DNA of 11,338 nucleotides. Source: Planctomycetota bacterium (lineage in GTDB: Bacteria > Planctomycetota > Phycisphaerae > FEN-1346). This document shows, in pieces, positions 4,240 to 11,338 of this stretch. The translations under genes were made by a program, and so were the position numbers. Location of the stretch: the NCBI GenBank assembly GCA_026387055.1, contig JAPLML010000533.1:1-11338 (forward strand), given 5' to 3'. The first letter of the stretch is position 1, and every line of letters starts with the position of its first letter. Under the pieces are notes generated by a model that worked only from the letters and a program-made list of their open reading frames with translations, was not told the origin of the DNA and did not search any database.

Positions 4240-6426
4240 ATGCCAAGCACGAAAACCGTATGGGGGATCGACGTGGGCCAGTGCGCCCTGAAGGCGCTGA
4301 AGCTCCAGTGGCGCGACGGCAAGCTGCGGGCCCTCGGCTTCGACGTCATCGAGCACGCCAAGATTCTCAGCCAGCCCGACGCCGACGAGCAGGCCCTCAT
4401 CCGCAGCGCCCTGGCGAAGTTCCTCAGCCGCAACTCCATCAAGGGTAGCACCGTGGTCATCAGCGTTCCGGGGCAGGCGAGTTTCACGCGGTTCATCAAG
4501 CTGCCGCCGGTCGAGATGAAGAAGATCCCCGAGATCGTCCGGTACGAGGCGCGGCAGCAGATTCCGTTCAACCTCGAGGACGTGGTGTGGGACTACCAGA
4601 CGATCAGCCCGCCGTCGGCCGGGCCGCGCGAGGTCGAGGTGGGCATCTTTGCGATGAAGCGCGACATCGTGGCCGACTACGTGTCGGACTTCCTGGCGAT
4701 GAAGATCGAGCCGGACATCGTGCAGATGTCGCCGGTCGCCCTGTACAACTTCCTGCGGTACGACCGGAAGGACCTGAAGGGGGCGACGATCCTCATCGAT
4801 GTGGGCGCCGAGAACACGAACCTGGTGATCGCCGACGGCGACCGGGTCTGGATCCGCAACATCCCGCTGGGCGGGAACAACTTCACGGCGGCGCTGGCCA
4901 AGGAGTTCAAGCTGCCGTTCTCGAAGGCCGAGAACCTGAAGCGTCACGCCGCCGAGTCGAAGCACGCGCGGCAGGTTTTCCAGGCGCTGCGGCCGGTCTT
5001 CGGCGACCTCCTGACCGAAATCCAACGATCTATCGGTTATTATACAAGTCTTCATCGTGATAGCCGGATCGAGGGCGTCGTGGCGATGGGCAACGCGTTC
5101 CGCCTGGCGGGCCTGACGAAGTTCATCTCGCAGAACCTCGGCGTCGAGGTGCTCAAGGCCGAGAGCTTCCCCAGCCTGGGCGACGCCGAGGCGCTGGGGG
5201 CGCCGCTGTTCCGCGAGAACGTCCTGTCGTTCGGCGTGGTGTTCGGCCTGGCGATCCAGGGGTGCGGCCTGGCGACCATCGGGACGAGCCTCCTGCCGCC
5301 CGAGATCCTCAGCGCCAAGGTCATGCGGCGCAAGCGCCCGTTCTTCGTGGCGGCCGGCGTCGCCGTGCTCGGGGCCGTCGGGTGCTTCGGATACGACCAG
5401 GTGACGACGTACCGCCAGCTCGCCGGCGGCGCGAGCGAGGTTACCAAGCTCAAGAGAGCGGTCGACGGCCTGATGAGCGACAACCAGGCCCAGCAGGTGA
5501 AGTTCGAGGAGCAGAAGAAGCTGCTGGTCGCCGAGCAAGCCAAGATCGGCGGGATCGAGAAGCTCGTCGGCAATGAGGATTACGCCTACGAGGTTCTGCG
5601 GACGGTCTGGGAGGCCTGGCCCTACGCCAAGGATTTCGAGAACTACGACTCCAAGCGGGACAAGCCGCCGCGGTCGACCCTGGGCATCATCGAGATGCTG
5701 AGCCTGACGGGCCACTACGTGCCGGACGTCCGCGCCTACTCCGAGATGGGCGTCGGGGCGCCGGTGCCGGCGGCGGCGCCGGCGCCCGAAGCGCCGCCCC
5801 CCGAGGGCGGGGCCCCGGCGGCCCGCCCGGCCCTGGGCGGCATGCCGGGCATGCTGGTCGAGATTTTCGGCATCACGCCGCGGACCGGTCAGGACGGCCT
5901 GAAGTTCGTCAGCGAGACGCTGATCGCTGGCCTGAAGCGCTGCAAGCGCACCGTCCAGATTCCGACCCCTGGCGCGGAAAGGGAAGTGCTGGCCAAGATG
6001 CCGCTGACGGGCGTCTTCCGCAACCAGCCGGACTACAAGGACTTCGCGCCGCGCCCGGCGCCGGCGGGGCCGGCCGTTCCCGGCCAGCCGGCGGCACCGG
6101 CCCAGCCGCAGGTTGACAAGGGCAATGATTTCTGGTTCAAGGCCCAGTGGGTCGTGGAGGTCGGCCCGCTGCGCGATGACCAGCGGCGCCAGGTCTTCTC
6201 GGAGATCCTCGCGATCACCCGTAAGTACGGCCTCGACGATTGCCGGAAGATCTGTCTTACGGAAGCGGAGGCGAAGGCCCTGGATCCGGAGAAGCTCAAG
6301 GAACTGGACCGCGAGGCGACGGCGCTGGCGCAGCAGTGGCTCGTCGCGCGCGACGAACTCGCCAGGGTGGCCGCGGAAGGCGTGATCAAGGACTGGTCGA
6401 AGGAGGGCGCGCCGGCCCCGAAGTAA
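4240..6426 (+). CDS. pilM: PilM-type actin-like pilus assembly ATPase fused to a PilN-like membrane segment
   Basis: ATG 4240 is chosen because GAGGAA (4229-4234) sits 5 nt upstream and the family start (TVWGIDVGQCALKALKL) follows directly; an in-frame ATG at 4072 lies in leader DNA. The product has 728 residues, while PilM alone is about 350. Residues 1-360 form the FtsA/actin-like fold, with phosphate loops GIDVGQ (near 9-14) and LIDVGAENTNL, an adenosine-loop VVAMGNAFRLAGL and the conserved EIQRSIGYYTS helix (about 260-270). A single hydrophobic segment at about 368-387 follows R/K-rich KVMRRKRP. A coiled-coil stretch comes next, as in PilN, whose N-terminus normally binds PilM. Two Pro/Ala-rich linkers (about 505-535 and 604-628) flank small alpha/beta segments in the presumably periplasmic part. 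PilM and PilN link cytoplasmic pilus motors to the envelope. The next gene starts 64 nt downstream. The PilM call is firm; the PilN-like reading is inferred from topology. Confidence 0.9.
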   Translation: MPSTKTVWGIDVGQCALKALKLQWRDGKLRALGFDVIEHAKILSQPDADEQALIRSALAKFLSRNSIKGSTVVISVPGQASFTRFIKLPPVEMKKIPEIVRYEARQQIPFNLEDVVWDYQTISPPSAGPREVEVGIFAMKRDIVADYVSDFLAMKIEPDIVQMSPVALYNFLRYDRKDLKGATILIDVGAENTNLVIADGDRVWIRNIPLGGNNFTAALAKEFKLPFSKAENLKRHAAESKHARQVFQALRPVFGDLLTEIQRSIGYYTSLHRDSRIEGVVAMGNAFRLAGLTKFISQNLGVEVLKAESFPSLGDAEALGAPLFRENVLSFGVVFGLAIQGCGLATIGTSLLPPEILSAKVMRRKRPFFVAAGVAVLGAVGCFGYDQVTTYRQLAGGASEVTKLKRAVDGLMSDNQAQQVKFEEQKKLLVAEQAKIGGIEKLVGNEDYAYEVLRTVWEAWPYAKDFENYDSKRDKPPRSTLGIIEMLSLTGHYVPDVRAYSEMGVGAPVPAAAPAPEAPPPEGGAPAARPALGGMPGMLVEIFGITPRTGQDGLKFVSETLIAGLKRCKRTVQIPTPGAEREVLAKMPLTGVFRNQPDYKDFAPRPAPAGPAVPGQPAAPAQPQVDKGNDFWFKAQWVVEVGPLRDDQRRQVFSEILAITRKYGLDDCRKICLTEAEAKALDPEKLKELDREATALAQQWLVARDELARVAAEGVIKDWSKEGAPAPK

Positions 6427-6490
6427 GTCCGGCGACGGCGCCGCGCAAGCCGTTGCCGGTCGCCATCGGCGGCACGCAAGGAGTGTACCG

Positions 6491-7639
6491 ATGATGGAAA
6501 TCCTGAAACGCCACGTGTTCCTGTTGAGTCTGGCGGGAGGCGTTGTGGTGATCTCCGCGGCGGCGATCGTCGCGGTCTATCTTCTCTATGTCCGGCCGAG
6601 CGCCGCCACGCGGACCGAGTTGGCGACCACGGCCCGGCGGGCCAACGAGCTCTTCAGCGGCAACGTCTTCACCCCTAAGCTGGTGGAGTGGATGGAGCAG
6701 GGCGTGAAGGCGCGGCAGAAGCAGTACGAGGAACTGCTGACCTACACCCGCAAGCTCGGCGCCAACCGGGTCCCGCTCGTCAAGGACGTCTTCCCGCAGG
6801 GCAACGACATTGCCCGCACCTCCTTCAAGGCCGCCTACGACGCGCAGCTTGCGAAGTTCATGAAGAGGCTTGGCGCGAAGCGGCCGGCGGGGGTCGGCCC
6901 CGACGGCAAGGCCGAACCGTCGCTCGTCACCGAGGACAACCTCAAGGCCATGATGTACGCGGACCCCAAGGTCTCCTTCTTCCGCCCCGAGTGGGTCGAT
7001 AAGCAGGAAGTGCCCGACATGACGCTCGTTCGATTCGGTCAGGAGAATCTCTGGCTGATGGAGGACATCGTCGAGATCCTCGCCGGGATGAACGAGGACG
7101 TCGTCAAGGCCGACAAGCTTGAGGCCGTGATCAAGAACGTTCCTGTCAAGGAACTGATCGAGATTCGTATCGGAAGCGACTACGCCGTCATTGCCGGGGG
7201 GAAGATGACCACGCTCACGGGCCGCTATCGTCCGACGGCCGCGGCGGCGGCCAAGGGCCTCCCCGGCCTGAAGGGGGATAGCGCCCGGGCGCCCACCGTG
7301 TCGGCCCGGTATTCCCAGCCCCGCTTCTACCAGGTGCTTCCGTTCCGCCTGATCGTGGTGGTCGATGCGCGGTACGCGGGCGAACTGGTCCGCCGGCTCC
7401 GGGACCGCGAGACGTTCATCACGGTCGAGGCGTGGCGCGTGAAGCCGGTCACCGAAACGACGTTCGAGAAGGCGGGCGGCCTGCTGGCCCCCTCGCGCGA
7501 AGACTATGGTCCCCATGCCGTTGTACGCCTGGAGGTGGTCGCGGAGTCGCTGGCCTTCCAACTGGACGAGGGCCGGGCCACAACGGTGCCGGAGAAGAAG
7601 GCGCCAGCCGCCAAGGAAGCCGCCGCCAAGTCGGAGTGA
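6491..7639 (+). CDS. PilO/Amuc_1100-like bitopic pilus-locus protein
   Basis: AAGGAG at 6478-6483 is spaced 7 nt from ATG 6491; a second ATG at 6494 is also possible. The 382-residue protein has a short basic N-terminus, one membrane segment (about residues 9-34) and a large periplasmic part. A helical or coiled-coil region follows the membrane (about 40-140). The C-terminal part holds PFRLIVVVDARYAGELVRRL, then FITVEAWRVKPV and a last strand, AVVRLEVVAESLAF (about 281-360). This strand-helix-strand pattern is that of the ferredoxin-like domains of PilO/PilN. The layout is like Akkermansia Amuc_1100 as I remember it, which also lies next to a PilM homologue. The tail is Ala/Lys-rich. It would act as a periplasmic alignment protein bound to the PilM-PilN product. 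Sequence identity to classical PilO is not evident by eye, so the name rests on position and topology. Confidence 0.68.
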   Translation: MMEILKRHVFLLSLAGGVVVISAAAIVAVYLLYVRPSAATRTELATTARRANELFSGNVFTPKLVEWMEQGVKARQKQYEELLTYTRKLGANRVPLVKDVFPQGNDIARTSFKAAYDAQLAKFMKRLGAKRPAGVGPDGKAEPSLVTEDNLKAMMYADPKVSFFRPEWVDKQEVPDMTLVRFGQENLWLMEDIVEILAGMNEDVVKADKLEAVIKNVPVKELIEIRIGSDYAVIAGGKMTTLTGRYRPTAAAAAKGLPGLKGDSARAPTVSARYSQPRFYQVLPFRLIVVVDARYAGELVRRLRDRETFITVEAWRVKPVTETTFEKAGGLLAPSREDYGPHAVVRLEVVAESLAFQLDEGRATTVPEKKAPAAKEAAAKSE

Positions 7640-7666
7640 TGGGTCGCGGGTCAAAGGAGTTTGAGA

Positions 7667-9361
7667 ATGGCAGCCGACCTGACGGAGTCCTTCCTGGGCA
7701 AGCACGTGGAGAAGATCGTCCTGGCAGCGGCCGTGGCGCTCTTTCTCGGCGCCCTCGGGTGGTTTGTCATTTTCACCCAATCGCAGGAGAAGCTGCGCCT
7801 TGCGGTGAATCGCCGCGTCGAGGAGACCAAGAAACGGATCCAGGAGGCCAAGATCGATGATGCCCTCTCGAAGGAGGAACGCGTCCTCCTCGGAATCGAC
7901 CTGCCCGTGCTCACGGTCTCCGGGTTTGAGTTGCGCCTCAAGAGCCTTGGACCCTCCTGGGATGCCCTGACCAGGTGGGCCGAGAACCAGCCGAAGCCGG
8001 GCGACGAACCAAGAGAAACGAAGATTGTCAGAACGCTGCCGGACAAGATCATGCCGATCCAGGACCTGGAGGTGGCTGTCGGGCGCGGCACGACGATCGA
8101 GCCGGTTCCCAACCCGCTCTTCAAGCTGGTGGATGCGAAGGCGACGCTTTACGACGTCGCGTGGGCCGGCGTCGTTGGCCGCATGGACCTGTCGGCCCAA
8201 CTGGAAGAGAACACCAAGGGTAACGCCATTTACCAGCCGATCCTCCTGACCAAGGTGGAGCTCCAGCGGCGGGAACTCAAGCCCGACGGCACGTGGTCGG
8301 AGTGGCAGGCCGTCGCGCCGTCGGCGCCCAAGGCCTTGCTTGCGAAACTGCCGAAGTTCCCTGCCAATCCGCAGGACAAGCGGACGGTCGGCGAGTGGGC
8401 CACCGGCGTGATCAACCTCCAGGCCGATATCCGCCGCATGCCCTTCTGCCCGCTCCTGGCGAGCGATGGCAAGACGGTCCAGGCTCTGGCCGGTCCGATC
8501 CAGGGTGTGGAGCAACCGCCGCCTCCGCCGCCAAAGATCGAGGTGTCGGCGGCGCCCGCCGAGGCCGGGCCGGCCGGGCCGGCCGCGCCAGCCCCCGAGG
8601 CCCCGCCTCCACCCAAGCCGGCGACCGGCAATCTGCCTCCGTGGCTCACGCAGCCGACGACGCCGGCCGGGAAACCGGCCGAGGGCGCCAAGGCCGTCAC
8701 TCCGGCCGCGGTCAAGCACGTGGTGGCCACCCTCTGGGCCGTCGATGCGACCGTCGAGCCCGGAAAGACCTACCAATACCAGATGCGCCCGTCGCTTGTA
8801 AACCCCGTCTACAGCTCGGTGGAAGCCAAGGACGAGAAGGTCAGGTGGACTCTCGAACTGACGGGCGAGTGGAGCAAGGCGAGTAAGGAAGTCGCGATTC
8901 CGCCGGTCAACGAGTTCTTCTTCGTCGGCTCCTTCGGCGGCAGGCCGAACCTGGAACTGCACCGCTGGATCTTCGGCCAATGGGTCATCGTGCCCAGCGC
9001 CCAAGCCAGCATCGGCGCGCCGGTCGTGTACGTCAAGCCGCGGACAAAGATTACCGTCCCGGGCGGCACGGGAACCAAAGAGATCGACGTGGACCTCAGC
9101 CCCGGGATCCTCCTGGTGGATATCAACCGCAATTTCCGGTATCGGCCGGAGGGGAACCCCCAGACGATCCCGACGAACGTCCTCGTCTACGCCGACGCCC
9201 TGGGCCGCCTCTCGCAGCGGATCGAGTGGCTGGACAGGCAGGAGGCCAACAAGGCGCGGAAAAACCGCGAGGGCGTCCTTCCCACGAAGGCGGGCGAGGT
9301 TGCGCCGCCGCCGGTGCGGCCCACGCCCCCGCCGCCCAAGAAGGCCCCGCCCGGCCGGTAG
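7667..9361 (+). CDS. Unnamed bitopic proline-rich protein of the pilus locus
   Basis: ATG 7667 is chosen because AAAGGAG (7653-7659) is 7 nt upstream; a TTG at 7661 in the same frame is too close to that site. The 564-residue product starts with a polar segment, one membrane helix (about residues 17-36), then a charged helix (QEKLRLAVNRRVEETKKRIQEAK). The middle part is of mixed alpha/beta character. A Pro/Ala-rich linker (about 282-340) contains PPPPPP. A C-terminal beta-rich domain (about 350-535) contains VEPGKTYQYQMRPSLVNPVYSS and later NRNFRYRPEGNP, and a second Pro/Lys-rich tail ends the protein. I do not recognise a named family. It starts 27 nt after the PilO-like gene and is clearly co-transcribed. 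Its slot between a PilO-like protein and a possible secretin matches PilP in proteobacteria and Amuc_1099 in Akkermansia. A role bridging inner-membrane proteins and the outer component is inference. Confidence 0.8.
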   Translation: MAADLTESFLGKHVEKIVLAAAVALFLGALGWFVIFTQSQEKLRLAVNRRVEETKKRIQEAKIDDALSKEERVLLGIDLPVLTVSGFELRLKSLGPSWDALTRWAENQPKPGDEPRETKIVRTLPDKIMPIQDLEVAVGRGTTIEPVPNPLFKLVDAKATLYDVAWAGVVGRMDLSAQLEENTKGNAIYQPILLTKVELQRRELKPDGTWSEWQAVAPSAPKALLAKLPKFPANPQDKRTVGEWATGVINLQADIRRMPFCPLLASDGKTVQALAGPIQGVEQPPPPPPKIEVSAAPAEAGPAGPAAPAPEAPPPPKPATGNLPPWLTQPTTPAGKPAEGAKAVTPAAVKHVVATLWAVDATVEPGKTYQYQMRPSLVNPVYSSVEAKDEKVRWTLELTGEWSKASKEVAIPPVNEFFFVGSFGGRPNLELHRWIFGQWVIVPSAQASIGAPVVYVKPRTKITVPGGTGTKEIDVDLSPGILLVDINRNFRYRPEGNPQTIPTNVLVYADALGRLSQRIEWLDRQEANKARKNREGVLPTKAGEVAPPPVRPTPPPPKKAPPGR

Positions 9362-9483
9362 GCGGGGGCTGCCGGGGGGCCGGCCCTCTGTGGGATCGCC
9401 GGAAACGATGCCGGGGGAGCCGGATTTTGCTTGCGAACGGGCGATCTTTGGTTACAGTGTGCCCCAATACGCGGGGACCAGAC

Positions 9484-9515
9484 TAACAATCGGAATTCAT
9501 ACCTCCTTATATAAT
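9484..9515 (+). promoter_or_regulatory. Candidate promoter in the gap before the repeat protein
   Basis: A perfect TATAAT at 9510-9515 sits in a sharply AT-rich patch (about 9484-9520) within GC-rich sequence. The -35 side is weak: TAACAA at 9484-9489 has a 20-nt spacer, and ACAATC at 9486-9491 an 18-nt one. It would give a leader of about 150 nt before the start at 9672, and would let the repeat protein be expressed separately from the upstream genes. Apart from this, the leader hairpin and the ribosome site, I see nothing in the 310-nt gap. Confidence 0.42.
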
Positions 9516-9611
9516 ATCATCCTCGAGGGCCGTCAAGACGACTGTGGGTGCGGAGGGGGCTGACGAAGGACGCCGCCGAAAACACATTCCCAATGCCGAA
9601 AAGCAAGGGAG

Positions 9612-9629
9612 TCACCCCTCGACGGGTGA
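9612..9629 (+). promoter_or_regulatory. Small hairpin in the leader of the repeat protein
   Basis: TCACCC (9612-9617) and GGGTGA (9624-9629) are perfect reverse complements around a 6-nt loop, CTCGAC, 29 nt before the Shine-Dalgarno sequence. It could be a leader stem or a protein-binding palindrome. A 6-bp stem can occur by chance in DNA this GC-rich. Confidence 0.25.
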
Positions 9630-9658
9630 ACGGGCGGGGTCCGGGTCCAAGCCCAGAG

Positions 9659-9666
9659 AAGGAGGT
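9659..9666 (+). promoter_or_regulatory. Strong ribosome binding site that selects a TTG start
   Basis: AAGGAGGT matches the anti-Shine-Dalgarno complement fully. It lies 5 nt before TTG 9672 but 20 nt before the first in-frame ATG (9687). The spacing selects TTG, which also supplies the positively charged start (MKLGK) of a normal signal peptide. Confidence 0.8.
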
Positions 9667-9671
9667 CTCGT

Positions 9672-11338
9672 TTGAAACTCGGTAAGATGATACTCGCCGT
9701 TGGCGTGGTGGGGCTGCTGATGGCGCTGGTCGTGTCCCAGGCCGTCGCCGAGGGGCCGGCGCCGTCCCCGACGCAGCTTCTCAAAGACGCCGAGACGCTC
9801 TACGCGGCTCACAGTTACGACCGGGCCCTCGAGCGGCTCAAGGCCATCGACCCCCCATCGCTGGGTCTCTGGGACAGAGGGACCTATGACCGCCTTCTCG
9901 GAAGGACCCAGAAGGCGATCGACGGCAAGGCCTCCGACGACAAGGCCTTGACTGAGGGCAAGGAAGCCCTCACGAAGAAGAACTACGCCGTCGCCATCGA
10001 GAAACTCGCCCAGGCCGCTTCCAGCGGTTACCTGGCCGATGAGCAGAGCCAGCAGGCCAAGGCCCTTCTGGCCTTGGCAAAGAAAGACCAGGCCCAGGCC
10101 GCCACCGAAGCCAAGGCGAAGGCCGACCAGGAAGCCAAGGCCAAGGCCGACCAGGAAGCCAAGGCCGCGGCCGAGGCGAAGGCCAAGAAGGAGGCCGAGG
10201 CCAAGGCGGCTGCCGACGCCAAGGCGAAGGCCGATCAGGAGGCCAAAGCCAAGGCCGCCCAAGCGGCCTCCGATGCCCGCACCTCCTACGCCGACGCCAG
10301 GAAACTCTACGACGACCGCAAGTTCGACGAAGCCCGCGCCGCCCTGCAGAAGGCCGACCGCAGCCAGCTCGGCTTCTTCGACAAGATGGGCTATGACAGC
10401 CTGATGAGGAACGCCCAGGCCGCCATCGACCGCAAGGCCGCCGACGAAGCCAAGGCCAAGGGCGACCAGGAAGCCAAGGCCAAGGCTGAGCAGGAAGCTA
10501 AGGTCGCCGCCGAAGCCAAGGCGAAGAAGGAAGCCGAAACCAAACTCGCTGCCGAGGCCAAGGCCAAGAAGGAGTCCGAGGCCAGGGCCGCCGCCGAAGC
10601 CAAGGCCAAGACCGAGCAGGAAGCCAAGGCCAAGGCCGAGAAGGCCGCTTCCGATGCCCGCACCGCGTACGCCGACGCCAAGAGACTTTACGATGAGCGC
10701 AGGTTCGGCGACGCCCAGACGGCACTCCAGAAGGTCGATGCGAACCAGCTTGGCTGGTTCGACAGGCGCCGCTATGACGCGATGGTCAAAGACACGCCGC
10801 CTGCCCTCGAGCGACAGGCCGCCGCCGACAAGCTCCTCACCGAGGGCAAGGACGCCCTGACCAGGAAGCAGTACGATGCGGCCCTCGCTAAACTGGGCGA
10901 GGCGGCCTCCAGCGACTATCTGCCCGCCGACAAGATCGACACCGCCAAAGCCGCCCTCCAACTGGCCAAGGATGAGCAGGGCAAGCTGGCGTCCGAGGCG
11001 AAGACCAAGAAGGATGCTGAGGCCAGGGTCGCCGCCGAAGTCAGAGCCAAGGCCGACCAGGAAGCCAAAGCCAAGGCCGACCAGGAAGCCAGGGCGGCCG
11101 CTGAGGCGAAGGTCAAGGAGGATGCTGAGGCCAGGGTCGCCGCCGAAACCAAGGCCAAGGCCGATCAGGAAGCCAAAGCCAAGGCCGACCAGGAAGCCAG
11201 GGCGGCCGCTGAGGCGAAGGCCAAGACCCTCGCCGATGCCAAGGCCCAGATCGCCGCGGCCGAAACCGCCCTCCGGGCTGGCAAAGTCGCCGACGCCCGC
11301 AAGGCCGTCGACGCGGTCAAGGTGGCCAAGGTCGACCT
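9672..11338 (+). CDS. Exported TPR-like / TolA-like repeat protein, possible secretin N-terminal extension (3' end outside window)
   Basis: The frame is open from TTG 9672 to the right edge (555 complete codons). The N-terminus MKLGKMILAVGVVGLLMALV ends its signal peptide near A-V-A, residue 26. After this come helical hairpins of TPR type: DAETLYAAHSYDRALERLKAI (about 37-57) with a second hairpin TEGKEALTKKNYAVAIEKL (about 94-112). Then a stalk of AKADQEAK-type units (about 140-197), a hairpin with YADARKLYDDRKFDEARAAL (about 205-224), stalk 2 (256-325), a third hairpin pair (326-434) and stalk 3 (437-517). A further hairpin, ETALRAGKVADARKAVDAV, begins near the edge. Hairpin units 2 and 3 start 381 nt (127 codons) apart; unit 2 lacks the second hairpin. 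The stalks resemble TolA domain II, a long periplasmic helix. PVC pilus loci often have a secretin at this position; whether one follows is not visible. Confidence 0.85.
   Translation, partial: MKLGKMILAVGVVGLLMALVVSQAVAEGPAPSPTQLLKDAETLYAAHSYDRALERLKAIDPPSLGLWDRGTYDRLLGRTQKAIDGKASDDKALTEGKEALTKKNYAVAIEKLAQAASSGYLADEQSQQAKALLALAKKDQAQAATEAKAKADQEAKAKADQEAKAAAEAKAKKEAEAKAAADAKAKADQEAKAKAAQAASDARTSYADARKLYDDRKFDEARAALQKADRSQLGFFDKMGYDSLMRNAQAAIDRKAADEAKAKGDQEAKAKAEQEAKVAAEAKAKKEAETKLAAEAKAKKESEARAAAEAKAKTEQEAKAKAEKAASDARTAYADAKRLYDERRFGDAQTALQKVDANQLGWFDRRRYDAMVKDTPPALERQAAADKLLTEGKDALTRKQYDAALAKLGEAASSDYLPADKIDTAKAALQLAKDEQGKLASEAKTKKDAEARVAAEVRAKADQEAKAKADQEARAAAEAKVKEDAEARVAAETKAKADQEAKAKADQEARAAAEAKAKTLADAKAQIAAAETALRAGKVADARKAVDAVKVAKVD
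10995..11225 (+). repeat. 108-bp tandem duplication in the helical stalk
   Basis: Bases 10995-11117 repeat at a distance of exactly 108 nt (36 codons), matching at 114 of 123 aligned positions. Each unit encodes a block of the form DAEARVAAE, AKADQEAKAKADQEA, RAAAEAK. The duplication is much closer than the other stalk repeats (10091-10260 and 10440-10646), so it is probably recent. The shift is a multiple of three and keeps the frame. Confidence 0.85.

Noticed and set aside
6386..9004. Antisense open frame of about 870 codons opposite the pilus genes
   Set aside because: It spans the ends of three + strand genes that have ribosome sites, membrane helices and coherent domain order. The antisense product is Arg/Gly/Leu-rich with no recognisable domain.
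9345..9367. Hairpin CCCCGCC/GGCGGGG over the stop codon at 9359-9361 as an intrinsic terminator
   Set aside because: A 7-bp stem is real but there is no T-run after it, and it overlaps the coding end. It could be chance in very GC-rich DNA.
9516..9671. c-di-GMP riboswitch in the leader of the repeat protein
   Set aside because: Such riboswitches often precede pilus genes, but I could not find the conserved core bases or the paired-helix layout by eye.
9612..10961. Antisense open frame encoding a Gly/Leu-rich repeat protein
   Set aside because: It is the complement of the Ala/Lys/Glu-rich stalk codons. The + strand has a signal peptide, a perfect Shine-Dalgarno and frame continuity to the edge, so the antisense repeat is a shadow.

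Overview
The window is high-GC bacterial DNA with strong G/C-ending codon use. It most likely comes from the PVC superphylum, probably a planctomycete or close relative. The grounds are a Gfo/Idh/MocA oxidoreductase next to a DUF1080 (3-keto-disaccharide hydrolase type) protein, and a pilus locus with a PilM carrying a long C-terminal extension followed by single-pass proteins. Its order resembles the Akkermansia Amuc_1101-1100-1099-1098 region. This lineage call is inference from gene families recalled from memory; no database search was possible. All real genes read on the + strand.

Positions 1-2194 hold a carbohydrate pair. First is the C-terminal part of a Gfo/Idh/MocA oxidoreductase, cut by the left edge. 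Second is a secreted two-domain DUF1080 protein interrupted by one in-frame TAA at 1805-1807 where a tyrosine codon is expected; homologous sequence resumes immediately after it. Positions 2195-2444 are almost entirely repeats: a heptamer-repeat inverted pair, then a composite palindromic element of about 140 bp. Next comes mnmE (2445-3890), the tRNA-U34-modifying GTPase, with a 15-residue insertion after its G3 motif. About half of that insertion is encoded by a near-perfect 24-nt palindrome. A heptamer repeat and a good intrinsic terminator close this part.

From about 4062 to the right edge lies a type IV pilus / type II secretion-like locus. A sigma70-like promoter precedes a PilM fused to a PilN-like membrane segment (4240-6426). 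A PilO/Amuc_1100-like bitopic protein (6491-7639) and an unnamed bitopic, proline-rich protein (7667-9361) follow. A 310-nt gap with an AT-rich promoter candidate leads to a large exported repeat protein that starts at TTG 9672 and runs off the right edge. It alternates TPR-like helical hairpins with TolA-like Ala/Lys/Glu/Gln helices. By position it may be the N-terminal extension of the locus secretin, but no secretin domain lies within the window. The likely logic is a cytoplasmic actin-like PilM platform, bitopic alignment proteins spanning to the periplasm, and an outer-membrane or periplasmic component.

The most unusual features are not genes. Every gap from 671 to 3961 carries AT-rich tandem repeats with exactly 7-nt periodicity but different heptamers, there is the nested palindromic element before mnmE, and there is a sharp 15-codon block of A/T-ending codons inside pilM. 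No tRNA, rRNA, CRISPR array, transposase or integrase was seen.
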